Below, one piece after another: positions 1 to 8,637 of a stretch of DNA of 64,000 nucleotides. The notes beneath the pieces are model-generated. The model ran no database searches. It was not told the origin of the DNA and was given only the letters and a program-made list of their open reading frames with translations. How positions within the stretch are numbered: position 1 is the first letter of the stretch; the number at the start of each line of letters is the position of its first letter. Source of the DNA: Ignatzschineria sp. F8392 (GTDB taxonomy: Bacteria; Pseudomonadota; Gammaproteobacteria; Cardiobacteriales; Wohlfahrtiimonadaceae); the NCBI RefSeq assembly GCF_002252045.1, contig NZ_NEFF01000003.1:124001-188000 (forward strand), written 5' to 3'. Made by a program: the position numbers and the translations under genes.

Positions 1-2
1 TA

Positions 3-1580
3 TTAGACTGCTTACCTCAAGGTAAAAAACACTCTTATTTTGATAGAACCTACATTACAGGCTTAACAAATTTTTTTGATGCTCATGATGAAGTAAATGA
101 TATAAATTTAGATTATATTCTTGCATATAGCTTTAATGAACTATTAGATAAGGAAGTTTTTCTTAATGATATAAAACTTTTTTATAATCAGCATATACTC
201 AACATAATGAATTGCGATGAGAATGAAATTCTTGAGCTATCATCAGAACAAATGCAAAAAAGAATAAAATCTGCATTCAATATTATAGAACCCCATGATC
301 AAGAAGCTGAAACTAAACGTTCAAAAAATGTAAGTATTTCCACCAATTGTGAATATAAACTTCACCCATTCCAAGAAAGAATGAGAAAAAGGGTTGTCAA
401 TTTAATTTTTAATAATCAAAAAAGATTTCTAATTCATATGCCAACTGGATCTGGTAAAACCAGAACAGCTACAGAAATTATTTTAGACTTTATTAGGCTT
501 TCTGCGGCAAAAGCTCTTCTCAACGAAAACTATAAAATTTTATGGATAGCACAATCTAATGAGTTATGTGAGCAAGCTTATGAAACGTTTAAGTATATTT
601 ATGATAAAAAAGGTACTGAAGACATACAGATTCAACACTTTTATGGAAATAATAACTTAACTGATGATATAGAGAATCACCCGGCCATTATCTTTTGTGG
701 AATTCAAAAACTATTAAAAAACTACTCTAAAGATAGCGTGTGGCAAAGAATTAGGAATAATAATTACTTAGTCATTGTTGATGAAGCTCACCGATCTGTT
801 GCTTCACAATGGAAAAAAGCTTTAGATTTTTTTGTAGATAATTCTTCTACCTATCTATTAGGCCTCACGGCCACTCCTGGATCAGGAAGTATAGATGATC
901 AAACATCTGGCTATACACTAGCTAATTACTTTGATAACAATAAATTAACTATAACAGATGAGCTATATAAAGATATCGAAAAACCGATTCATTATCTAAT
1001 ATCGCAAGGATTTTTGGCTAAAATAAAAAGAAAAGAAATTGAGTCTGAATATATAAATTCTAACCTCTCAATTAAATCAGTATCACAAGGATCTTTTGAC
1101 TTTTCTAAAGAAACACTAAAAGAATTATCTATTAATCCTAGAAGGAATAAATTCATTTTAGATATAATAACTGATAATTTAAAAAAAGATGGAAATAATA
1201 AAATACTCGTCTTTAGCTGTGGCATTGAACACAATAAAATCTTGCAATCGTTATTAAGTTTTTATGGCATAAAAAGCGATTATATCGATGCAAAAACAAA
1301 AAATAGAGATTTAATTATTGATGAGTTTAAACACGGTGATTTAAGCGTATTATTAAATTTTGGTGTATTGACGACAGGCTTTGATGCACCTAAAACAAAC
1401 ATTTGCATAATAGCTCGCCCAATTAACTCAATAGTAATGTATTCTCAGATGGTTGGAAGAATTCTGAGAGGCCCTAAAAATGGCGGAAATACTGAAAATA
1501 TCTTATATACAATAAAAGATAACTTCAATCATGGCGATTATGATGCAATGTTTAATTCTTTTAATGATTTTTATAATTAG
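3..1580 (+). CDS. SF2 DEAH-box helicase, 5' end outside window (probable defence effector)
   Basis: The frame is open from base 3, so the gene begins left of the window; the ATG at 207 is only the first ATG visible and 68 further codons precede it without a stop. Helicase motifs, numbered from that ATG: Walker A PTGSGKT (79-85), DEAH (192-195), TATPGSG (221-227) and QMVGRILR (414-421, the arginine-finger motif). These show an intact two-RecA-lobe SF2 ATPase expected to translocate on or unwind DNA. The visible N-terminal part is Lys/Asn/Ile-rich and not recognised. The gene is followed 12 bp later by the GHKL ATPase, which suggests one transcript. Codon use is much more A/T-rich than in the housekeeping genes, as expected for an acquired gene. 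Because it lies beside sspBCD, it may be a component of an SspFGH-like restriction module; that assignment is inferred from context. Confidence 0.85.
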   Translation, partial: LDCLPQGKKHSYFDRTYITGLTNFFDAHDEVNDINLDYILAYSFNELLDKEVFLNDIKLFYNQHILNIMNCDENEILELSSEQMQKRIKSAFNIIEPHDQEAETKRSKNVSISTNCEYKLHPFQERMRKRVVNLIFNNQKRFLIHMPTGSGKTRTATEIILDFIRLSAAKALLNENYKILWIAQSNELCEQAYETFKYIYDKKGTEDIQIQHFYGNNNLTDDIENHPAIIFCGIQKLLKNYSKDSVWQRIRNNNYLVIVDEAHRSVASQWKKALDFFVDNSSTYLLGLTATPGSGSIDDQTSGYTLANYFDNNKLTITDELYKDIEKPIHYLISQGFLAKIKRKEIESEYINSNLSIKSVSQGSFDFSKETLKELSINPRRNKFILDIITDNLKKDGNNKILVFSCGIEHNKILQSLLSFYGIKSDYIDAKTKNRDLIIDEFKHGDLSVLLNFGVLTTGFDAPKTNICIIARPINSIVMYSQMVGRILRGPKNGGNTENILYTIKDNFNHGDYDAMFNSFNDFYN

Positions 1581-1592
1581 GTAACAAGCTAT

Positions 1593-3368
1593 ATGACAAC
1601 TAATAGACGCCCATTAATGGGTACTAGTAATATTTTACAACTACAAGATAATGGTTATAAAAGTACTGTTTCAGCTATTTCTGAAATTATTGATAATTCC
1701 ATTCAAGCTAATGCAAAAAATATAGATGTAATATTAATAAGAAATAATACTAAAACATCATCTGAAGTTATAGAAGAAATTCTTATTCTGGATGATGGCG
1801 AAGGCATGGATCAAGATGTTTTCGATAAAGCTCTTCAAATGAGTAGTGGCACACGAAAAAATGCTAAATCAGGCTTAGGAAAATATGGACAAGGTCTACC
1901 AAATGCATCAATTTCACAGACAAAACGAGTAGAGGTCTATACCAAAGCAAAAAACTCCCCCCTTCTTTTTAATTATATAGATTTACAAGAAATCTATGAA
2001 AGTGGCGAACCGTTTTTACCAAATGTTACTAAAGTTTCAGAAATCAATATCCCTATCTTTAAAGAGAAATTATTAAATTTCCCGGAACATGGAACAGTTG
2101 TAAGATGGGTAAATCCTAACAAAGTCCGCCCTAAAACAGCGAAAACATTAGGAACTCATATTGAAAGAGTTGCTGGACGAACTTACCGATATTATATTCA
2201 GGGATTTCAAGATAAAAATGGGATGGAATATAAATGTAACATCAATATTCTAGTCTTTGATTATAATGGGGAAAAATATTCTAAACATGATTTCCTCTGC
2301 AAACCCAAAATCAAAGCTTTTGACCCGATGTTCTTAATGAAAGATACCCAAGCTGGTTCAAAGCCGACAAGTCTATTATTTTCAGAACCAGCAGAAAGAA
2401 TCTTTACAGTAGAATACGATAATCAAGAAATAGAAACTGAAGTAACTATAAAGATATCTTACTGCCCTAGATCTGAACGTAACAAACATGGTAGAAATGC
2501 TGGGAGTAGCGACTTTGGAAAAATGTACTTACAAAGAAATCTTGGCAGTGGTAATGACTATAAAAATATATCAATAATTAGAGCGGGGAGAGAAATAGAT
2601 ACAGGAGGATTTGGCTTTGTACGCGATGTTTCTGATCCAAGAGAGCGTTGGTGGTCTGCTGAAGTAACAATAGAGCCAATTATTGATTCAATAATTGGTA
2701 TTGATAACAAAAAACAACAAGCATCTAATCTTAAGTTTTTAAATAGTGAAGAAGTTTCTGAACAAGATCATCATGAGATTCTCCACTGGATCAGTACTTG
2801 TTTAGAACAAAATATAAAAAGTGTTAAGAATACTATTAAAGCCGATGATGCGACAGGGGCTAATGGTGGCACTTCTGATAATCCTGAACCTAAACTTCCA
2901 GGAGGAGGGGTTTCAGAACCCGGTACTCCAGCATCACCAGAAAAACCTAGCAATCAAGAACTAGAAGGCGCACTAAAAGAATTAGTTGACTGGATAAAGC
3001 CTCGCTACCCTGATTTAAGTGACGAAGAAATGAGAAGAGAAGCAGAATATGCATTATCTTTACGAGACAACCATATCTTTGTTAAATCTGATTTAGGTGA
3101 TACTGCGCTCTATGATTTTAAAGTATTTGGCAATAAAGTACTGATTGAAATAAATGTGATGCATCCTTTTTATGATAAATTCATGAGGTCTTTTGAAGAA
3201 AAAGAAGACTATACTTCTGAAAGAGCCATTCGCCTTTTAATAGGTGCAATGGTAAATGCAGACATCCAAGTTCAAACAAACGATAATAAAATTATTTCAG
3301 ACAGAAAAAAAGTCAAAAATAGAATGTTTGAAACCTTAGATGACTACATCACAGATCTATATAGCTAG
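1593..3368 (+). CDS. GHKL (Hsp90/MutL/MORC-like) ATPase, probable defence effector
   Basis: A 591-residue protein with a Bergerat-fold ATPase at its N-terminus: N-box SEIIDNSIQA (E31, D34, N35), G1 box DDGEGM (67-72, the DxGxG motif) and a glycine-rich lid GLGKYGQGL (94-102). A Pro/Gly-rich linker at about 425-455 separates it from a C-terminal domain of about 135 residues that I do not recognise. Such ATPases close as ATP-driven clamps on DNA or clients. It starts 12 bp after the helicase stop and ends 9 bp before the convergent sspD stop. The likely role is restriction or sensing together with the helicase in the phosphorothioation island. Composition is strongly AT-rich. An SspFGH component is the best guess; a stand-alone helicase/GHKL defence pair is the alternative. 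Confidence 0.8.
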   Translation: MTTNRRPLMGTSNILQLQDNGYKSTVSAISEIIDNSIQANAKNIDVILIRNNTKTSSEVIEEILILDDGEGMDQDVFDKALQMSSGTRKNAKSGLGKYGQGLPNASISQTKRVEVYTKAKNSPLLFNYIDLQEIYESGEPFLPNVTKVSEINIPIFKEKLLNFPEHGTVVRWVNPNKVRPKTAKTLGTHIERVAGRTYRYYIQGFQDKNGMEYKCNINILVFDYNGEKYSKHDFLCKPKIKAFDPMFLMKDTQAGSKPTSLLFSEPAERIFTVEYDNQEIETEVTIKISYCPRSERNKHGRNAGSSDFGKMYLQRNLGSGNDYKNISIIRAGREIDTGGFGFVRDVSDPRERWWSAEVTIEPIIDSIIGIDNKKQQASNLKFLNSEEVSEQDHHEILHWISTCLEQNIKSVKNTIKADDATGANGGTSDNPEPKLPGGGVSEPGTPASPEKPSNQELEGALKELVDWIKPRYPDLSDEEMRREAEYALSLRDNHIFVKSDLGDTALYDFKVFGNKVLIEINVMHPFYDKFMRSFEEKEDYTSERAIRLLIGAMVNADIQVQTNDNKIISDRKKVKNRMFETLDDYITDLYS

Positions 3369-3377
3369 TTAATGGAG

Positions 3378-4208
3378 TTACTTATGACAGGCCAAACAGC
3401 CCTTAGATGTTCCATATAGTTCATCAAGGTCTATTACTTCATTTTCTTGGAGCGGGTTAGCAATTCTTCTTGCTTTAGCTCGCTCCAACCTTCTTTCATA
3501 GTCGGCTTTAATCTGAGCGATTCTTTCTGGCTGAGCTAATTCCTCTAAAGATTCTCTTTCAGACCAAGTAAATGGGCTTTGGTTTTCCATAGCATGTTTT
3601 TCATATGCTTTCGCTTCTTCAAACGCTTCCGGATGACGCTCTAATAGCCCTACCCACTCGATCTTTCTTTGGAAGAAACAGAAAGTGCAACCACTTCGAG
3701 AGCGCCATTTATAATAATCTGGCATTCCTAATCCTGAATACTCCAGGATATTAATAATATCTTGTTTATCTAAGCCATCCTCGCGAAATGGAAGCTTAAC
3801 GTATAAGTTATCTTGCTTAGCTCGATATCCCTCTCGATAATCTTCATCCCCTCTAATAGCGACATAAGAATAGACGGTATAACCATCATCTAAAAAAGGT
3901 TTTACCCAATCCTCAAAAGGCTTTAACTTCATTTTGATCGTACACCAACGCGCCTGTGGTGATGGCAGATAGTTATTATGTTGCATTAACCAAAAATCAA
4001 AATCTCGATCAGGATTAATCCTTAAAATAGGTTTTCCTAAATACCCCTCTAATTTAGAGAGGTATTCATAAACTTCAGGAAGCTCTTTACCGGTATCTGT
4101 AAAAAAGTAGTCTATATCAATATCTGGATAGTTATCACGCATATAAACCGCTAAAGCAGCACTATCTTTTCCGCCCGAGATACCTAATACATGTTTAACT
4201 TTTTCCAT
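3378..4208 (-). CDS. sspD: SspD: PAPS-reductase-family ATP pyrophosphatase for DNA phosphorothioation
   Basis: A 276-residue adenine-nucleotide alpha-hydrolase of the PAPS reductase/DndC group. The PP-loop SGGKDS is at 11-16. The family element with WCTIK (C89) follows, then GCTFC (C174, C177) and a C-terminal CLAC (C271, C274), a Cys set suited to an Fe-S cluster or sulfur relay. In phosphorothioation systems this enzyme activates the DNA backbone phosphate with ATP before sulfur from SspA is inserted. It is the last gene of sspB-sspC-sspD, 11 bp after sspC, with AGGGA ahead of the ATG. DndC is the nearest alternative, but the neighbours are of Ssp type (a DUF4007 protein, and no DndB or DndE). 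Confidence 0.8.
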   Translation of the reverse strand: MEKVKHVLGISGGKDSAALAVYMRDNYPDIDIDYFFTDTGKELPEVYEYLSKLEGYLGKPILRINPDRDFDFWLMQHNNYLPSPQARWCTIKMKLKPFEDWVKPFLDDGYTVYSYVAIRGDEDYREGYRAKQDNLYVKLPFREDGLDKQDIINILEYSGLGMPDYYKWRSRSGCTFCFFQRKIEWVGLLERHPEAFEEAKAYEKHAMENQSPFTWSERESLEELAQPERIAQIKADYERRLERAKARRIANPLQENEVIDLDELYGTSKGCLACHK

Positions 4209-4219
4209 TTTAATATTCC

Positions 4220-7200
4220 CTATTTTTCTTCAGATAACTCTAAACTCAGCTCCAATAGAGCTGCTCTTAGGACATCAATATCATACTTATCTACTAGCTT
4301 TTCTCTCACTGCCTTTTTGATTGTATCAATAGCTGGTACAGCTTCAGCAGGTAGTGAAAAATCAATATCTTGTTGAATATCTTCACCATTAAAAGAAGAC
4401 ATAACAACAAATGAACGCCGGCTACTCGGACGTCCTTTTAAGTGGGTATAGAGCTCTGCTCGCTTAAAGCCATCACATAATACCCCAAGCTCTATAACCG
4501 CTCTTTCAACATCTAAATCGATCCAATCTCTAATTGGCTTATTTGCCGCTAAACTCGCAATGCCGGCAATATCTTCTCTATTATTAGGATCAAAAACTGA
4601 TAAGCGCGATGCTAACGCATCAATTCTAAAGTCTCCTGTAACATGATTAACACTTTCAGCCCTTTGATGTAATGCTTCTAAATCAATCGAGTCAAGATCA
4701 ATCTGCAAAGCAGTATAAAGAACTCCTGACAGATTATTAATCAAATTAGGATATGCATCTTCTAACTCTTTTAAAGAATCGATCAATGGTCGTAGACCTT
4801 CTTTATCTAAATTATCTATCGGTAAATTATAGAGATTAGCAATATCTTCAAAAATGAGTTTATTCGGATCGCTCGCACCTTTTAAAAGATCTCTTAATCT
4901 CATCGTCGGACGTGTTAACTTCTTAGTACGCATAATCCATGGATTAAGATTATTAATGAAAGCAACTAACTTCCGCGAGATATCTAATGTATTGGGCTGA
5001 CAATATTTAAATGACTTAAACTCTTTACTTAAATCATGATGCAACTGTCGCACATAATCTTGGCGACTTTCACTCATATCGATATATTTAATCTCTACAT
5101 CATTTGATTCTTTAATTAAATAATCGACAAAAAGCTCTGAAATCTCCGGCAAATACATACCTTGTAAATAAGCGGCAATATTTCCTTCTTTACTGAGGAT
5201 ATAAGTTAGAAATAGAGATGAATGTAATCCCTTTTTAATGCCGTACGGAGACTGCTCCCAGAATTTGTAAATCTCTTTGACTGTACATTTATCCCTCTCA
5301 GCAAGGAAAAGATCTGTATCATCCCACAACTGTAATAATTTAGAGTCTTTAGGCATTCCTAATAGATAATACTCACTACCATACTGTTTCTGATAAATTC
5401 CAGTCTGCTCTAAAAGGATCTTATAGAGTCCCCACTCTGCCGGATATTTACCTTCTTCAAAGCCGAGATCCTTCTCCCCTCTATTAAGCACCATTCGTCT
5501 TAACAAGGCATTTACTGCTCCATTAGCACTTCCTGATGGCTTATTATTGTTAAGAAGCTCTGTATGAATTGATAAAGACTTACTGAAAGCTTCAGTTGCC
5601 AAATCAGATGCAACTCTACTCATAGAAGCATCACTAAGCTTTCCAATTAATTTGTCAGTATACCACTCAGTTTCTCTCTTTAAGTCTGCAATAATTTCAC
5701 GTATCGCAAGACTCAAATGGCTCTTTCTATTTTCAATTTCATGACGCGCAATTCGGTCACCAATCAAACTTGGAGTATTCTTTTCAATCCATTCAAGCGC
5801 AAGCAACTCTTTTGCATAATTATTAATAACTTCAAAATATGGAGTTAAACTTAAAACAATAGGTTGTGTTTTATTAAAGTTATCACGTTCTTGGAGTGCT
5901 AATTTTGCAACATCATATTCTGTTTTAGTTTCTGGAATAAGGATAATCCAAGCACCGAATTTCGTATTATCGAGCTTAGCTTCTATCTTCCCTTTCTGCT
6001 CTTGCCAAACATTAAATGGGATTAAAGAGAGTTCCATCCAACGCATTGTCCCGGTTTCGTGATAATGTTTTTTAGCAACAATAGGCTGAAAAGATGCAAT
6101 CTTATTTAACTTCACATAATCAACACTAACAACCTGTTGTAATGCATCTGTAAGAGCTGCATCAATATCAAAGTCACTACCATCGAACAGAACATAACCG
6201 CTCTTATCATAAGCCTCTCGAATTAATGAGAGATCACACAATTTTTCTAATGTTTCATCAATGTCACTGCTACTTAAACTAAAAAGATCATTCTCATCTT
6301 TCTGATTTGAGATAAAGAGAGATCTAATAATCTTATTAGAAGCAACTAAACCTGTATTCCCTCTGAAGATCTCCAATAAAGAGATAAGCTTTAAAATAGT
6401 AGCGGCTAACTCAACATCAATCTTTGATACTGAAGCCTGAGCATACAGTTTATCGAGAACCTCTTGAGCTAAGATCCAACGTCGAGAATCTGCCGATCTA
6501 GAGAGAACAAAGTCGAAATTACTCTTAATGTACTCCCAAAAGCGATCAATCCCATAGAGTTTATTTTCACTATAAGGCGTACTATTTAAAAAGTTTTGGA
6601 AACTCCCCGGCTCTTCTGAGCTTAAGAAAGTAAAAATACTTCTCTGGTTTTGGCCAAAGCTCTTTAGTGAAAGTGGCCCTAAAAGAAGCGCTATGATCGG
6701 ATTTAAAGGCCAACATGCAGATAAAAGCTCTTTGTAACTTATTTCATTGATAGGTCTATTTTTCTTGATCGTCTCGATTGTTGCTTCAGTTAAAGCTGAA
6801 TCGAGATTCTTTGGCTTCTCTTTATAAGTAATTGTCTTACCAATGAGGTCTAATTTCTCCTCATTTGAAGTATCAATAACTAAATCTGAAAAACGCCCAT
6901 GAATTTTATACCACTCATCTTGAGTGTTTTTATTAAGGCCTGATGCATACTCAATAAAACTTTGATGCAAAATGCCAATAAAGATAAAGCGACCATCGCT
7001 ATTATTAGCTAATTCAGCAACCTGTTGAAATAGATAGATATCATGATGAGAATCTAATGTACTATGTTCTAGCAATTTCCCCATCTCATCCACAATTAGA
7101 ATAAAACCATCATCTTTTGCGATACGTTGACGAATATCTTCTAAGATTGCGTGAGATGTCGGCTCACAGCCTAAAGCATTAGATAAAAGCAATAGCGGCG

Positions 7201-7570
7201 AAATTGGCTCGCCCACTACCGGTATAATAGTTCTCTTCTTAGAAGATGAAATATAAGAATTTTTTTGCAAATCCTTATTAGTAATCTTCTCATAACAGAT
7301 CTTATAAGCTTCTTTATTACTTGAAGCTAATAACTCACTTAAAAAGAGCGCAAAGCTCGATTTCCCTGAGCCATAAGGTCCTGTAAAAGTAAATGCGCCC
7401 TGCCCGTTTTGGGTAGCGCTCACAATATACTCTAAGTTTTCTTGATTCGAGGGGGAAAGGATAAAGTCCTTTAAGAATAAAGTATTTCCCTTATCATGGC
7501 TTAAGTTTGTTGATTTTTTGAAGTTCTCATTAATCTTCACATACTTATTAAAAAAGTTCTTAGATTCCAT
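4220..7570 (-). CDS. sspC: SspC: large P-loop ATPase of the Ssp phosphorothioation system
   Basis: A 1116-residue protein with a Walker A GPYGSGKS (64-71) and a Walker B ILIVDEMGK (D161, E162) in an N-terminal STAND/AAA-like ATPase. A long, mostly helical remainder has no motif I can name. In Ssp systems SspC is the ATPase that works with the nickase SspB and with SspD in single-strand phosphorothioation. Its ATG overlaps the 3' end of sspB by 11 bp, which implies translational coupling, and sspD follows after 11 bp. There is no truncation or frameshift. BREX BrxC/PglY-type ATPases are similarly large and sit in other defence islands, but the DUF4007, PP-loop and desulfurase neighbours favour SspC. 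Confidence 0.78.
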   Translation of the reverse strand: MESKNFFNKYVKINENFKKSTNLSHDKGNTLFLKDFILSPSNQENLEYIVSATQNGQGAFTFTGPYGSGKSSFALFLSELLASSNKEAYKICYEKITNKDLQKNSYISSSKKRTIIPVVGEPISPLLLLSNALGCEPTSHAILEDIRQRIAKDDGFILIVDEMGKLLEHSTLDSHHDIYLFQQVAELANNSDGRFIFIGILHQSFIEYASGLNKNTQDEWYKIHGRFSDLVIDTSNEEKLDLIGKTITYKEKPKNLDSALTEATIETIKKNRPINEISYKELLSACWPLNPIIALLLGPLSLKSFGQNQRSIFTFLSSEEPGSFQNFLNSTPYSENKLYGIDRFWEYIKSNFDFVLSRSADSRRWILAQEVLDKLYAQASVSKIDVELAATILKLISLLEIFRGNTGLVASNKIIRSLFISNQKDENDLFSLSSSDIDETLEKLCDLSLIREAYDKSGYVLFDGSDFDIDAALTDALQQVVSVDYVKLNKIASFQPIVAKKHYHETGTMRWMELSLIPFNVWQEQKGKIEAKLDNTKFGAWIILIPETKTEYDVAKLALQERDNFNKTQPIVLSLTPYFEVINNYAKELLALEWIEKNTPSLIGDRIARHEIENRKSHLSLAIREIIADLKRETEWYTDKLIGKLSDASMSRVASDLATEAFSKSLSIHTELLNNNKPSGSANGAVNALLRRMVLNRGEKDLGFEEGKYPAEWGLYKILLEQTGIYQKQYGSEYYLLGMPKDSKLLQLWDDTDLFLAERDKCTVKEIYKFWEQSPYGIKKGLHSSLFLTYILSKEGNIAAYLQGMYLPEISELFVDYLIKESNDVEIKYIDMSESRQDYVRQLHHDLSKEFKSFKYCQPNTLDISRKLVAFINNLNPWIMRTKKLTRPTMRLRDLLKGASDPNKLIFEDIANLYNLPIDNLDKEGLRPLIDSLKELEDAYPNLINNLSGVLYTALQIDLDSIDLEALHQRAESVNHVTGDFRIDALASRLSVFDPNNREDIAGIASLAANKPIRDWIDLDVERAVIELGVLCDGFKRAELYTHLKGRPSSRRSFVVMSSFNGEDIQQDIDFSLPAEAVPAIDTIKKAVREKLVDKYDIDVLRAALLELSLELSEEK

Positions 7571-8522
7571 CTCTATATACTTCCCTTACTAGCTCATCAC
7601 ACTTCTCAATCAAATGCTCTAATTGAGTTCTCCCTTTTAGTGCCAATTGGCGTAGTCCCGCAGTCTCTGACCACTCAACCTGATCTTTAAAAAGATCTGA
7701 AGTTTCATAGATATAACTGACAATACTATTCTCATCTAACAGGAATACTCGACCTGGACTTAATGGCTCATATGCTAAAACACTCAAACTTAAAGTTTTT
7801 TGATTCTCATAACGAACCTTCCAACACTGGAAAACAGCAGACCAGAAAAGTACTGCCGGCAATGTTGGTTTTGCACCTCGATTACTCGCAAAGAAACCTT
7901 GCTTATGAATAGGAACAATCAAGCTTAATTCAGTTAAAGGAGATTCAACCGCATTATCTGTATTTTGCGAAGCTCGATACATATAGAGACGAATAATACA
8001 CTCAACATCACGTTTCAATGTTGTTGCTGAAGGAACCGTATATCCTTCTTTATTACAATAATTAACAACCTCATTTTGTAATGTTTTACGATCTAAATTC
8101 AAAGAGTTATTAATATTAAAATACCAATAATAGGTTACTAATTGCGGATTAGTTGCGAGTGTATAATGCAAAATCCATAACGTCATAGGATTTTCTAAAA
8201 AGGGATCAAAACCATTATCGTCAAAAATCTCTTTTGCAAAATCAGTTAATACATTATCATCGACTAATCCTGAAACATTGCACCAATGTCGCATAGAGCC
8301 GACCATATTTTTTCCTACCCCAAATTGTGCAATTGCTTCATTTGCAGAAAAAACATCTTTTGCATTCTCTCCTCGTTCTTCCGCATTTTTCAATGCATCA
8401 AAGCTTTTTTTAAGCCATCCGTAACGCATAGGAAAGGTTTCATGCCCTGAAAATATAGGGCGCTTTACATCTTGTTGAGGTATTCTTAACATTGAAACTA
8501 CCCGTTCTAAAATCAAAATCAT
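7560..8522 (-). CDS. sspB: SspB: DUF4007 protein (nickase component of Ssp phosphorothioation)
   Basis: A DUF4007 family protein of about 320 residues. The hallmark segments are FSGHETFPMRYGWLKKSF near the N-terminus and FGVGKNMVGSMRHW after it. In SspABCD systems this component nicks DNA to allow single-strand phosphorothioate insertion. It is the first gene of sspBCD, reading away from sspA. The start is uncertain: the ATG at 8522 has no clear Shine-Dalgarno site, and an in-frame ATG at 8492 (MLRIPQ...) would remove ten residues and suits the family's N-terminus better. A perfect dyad (8545-8567) lies just upstream. Base composition is between that of the AT-rich effectors and the core genes. 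Confidence 0.8.
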   Translation of the reverse strand: MILILERVVSMLRIPQQDVKRPIFSGHETFPMRYGWLKKSFDALKNAEERGENAKDVFSANEAIAQFGVGKNMVGSMRHWCNVSGLVDDNVLTDFAKEIFDDNGFDPFLENPMTLWILHYTLATNPQLVTYYWYFNINNSLNLDRKTLQNEVVNYCNKEGYTVPSATTLKRDVECIIRLYMYRASQNTDNAVESPLTELSLIVPIHKQGFFASNRGAKPTLPAVLFWSAVFQCWKVRYENQKTLSLSVLAYEPLSPGRVFLLDENSIVSYIYETSDLFKDQVEWSETAGLRQLALKGRTQLEHLIEKCDELVREVYRDGI

Positions 8523-8544
8523 AGCAAAATTACTAAATGTCTCT

Positions 8545-8567
8545 TTTCTGGAACTCCGTTCCAGAAA
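8545..8567. promoter_or_regulatory. Perfect 10-bp dyad, candidate operator of the ssp divergent promoter
   Basis: Arms TTTCTGGAAC (8545-8554) and GTTCCAGAAA (8558-8567) are exact reverse complements around a 3-base centre. The dyad sits 23 bp upstream of the first possible sspB start. A TAATAT-like -10 on the minus strand at about 8571-8576 would start transcription inside it. The size and spacing resemble a site for a dimeric repressor. No regulator gene is visible in the window. Confidence 0.55.
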
Positions 8568-8585
8568 CTCAATATTACATTAAAA

Positions 8586-8607
8586 AAAATTACTTTTCTG
8601 TAATTTT
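8586..8607. promoter_or_regulatory. Second 8-bp dyad overlapping the putative sspA promoter
   Basis: Arms AAAATTAC (8586-8593) and GTAATTTT (8600-8607) are exact reverse complements around TTTTCT. The element lies where the -35 of sspA would be if TTATAC (8614-8619) is the -10. It shares the octamer CTTTTCTG with the first dyad, at 8543 and 8593, exactly 50 bp apart. It may be a second operator or the -35-proximal part of one control region. Confidence 0.45.
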
Positions 8608-8637
8608 AGTTATTTATACAGCAAAAGGTTATGAATC

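Noticed and set aside
207-1580. Treating ATG 207 as the helicase start
   Set aside because: The same frame is open to base 3 with no stop, and no Shine-Dalgarno site precedes 207.
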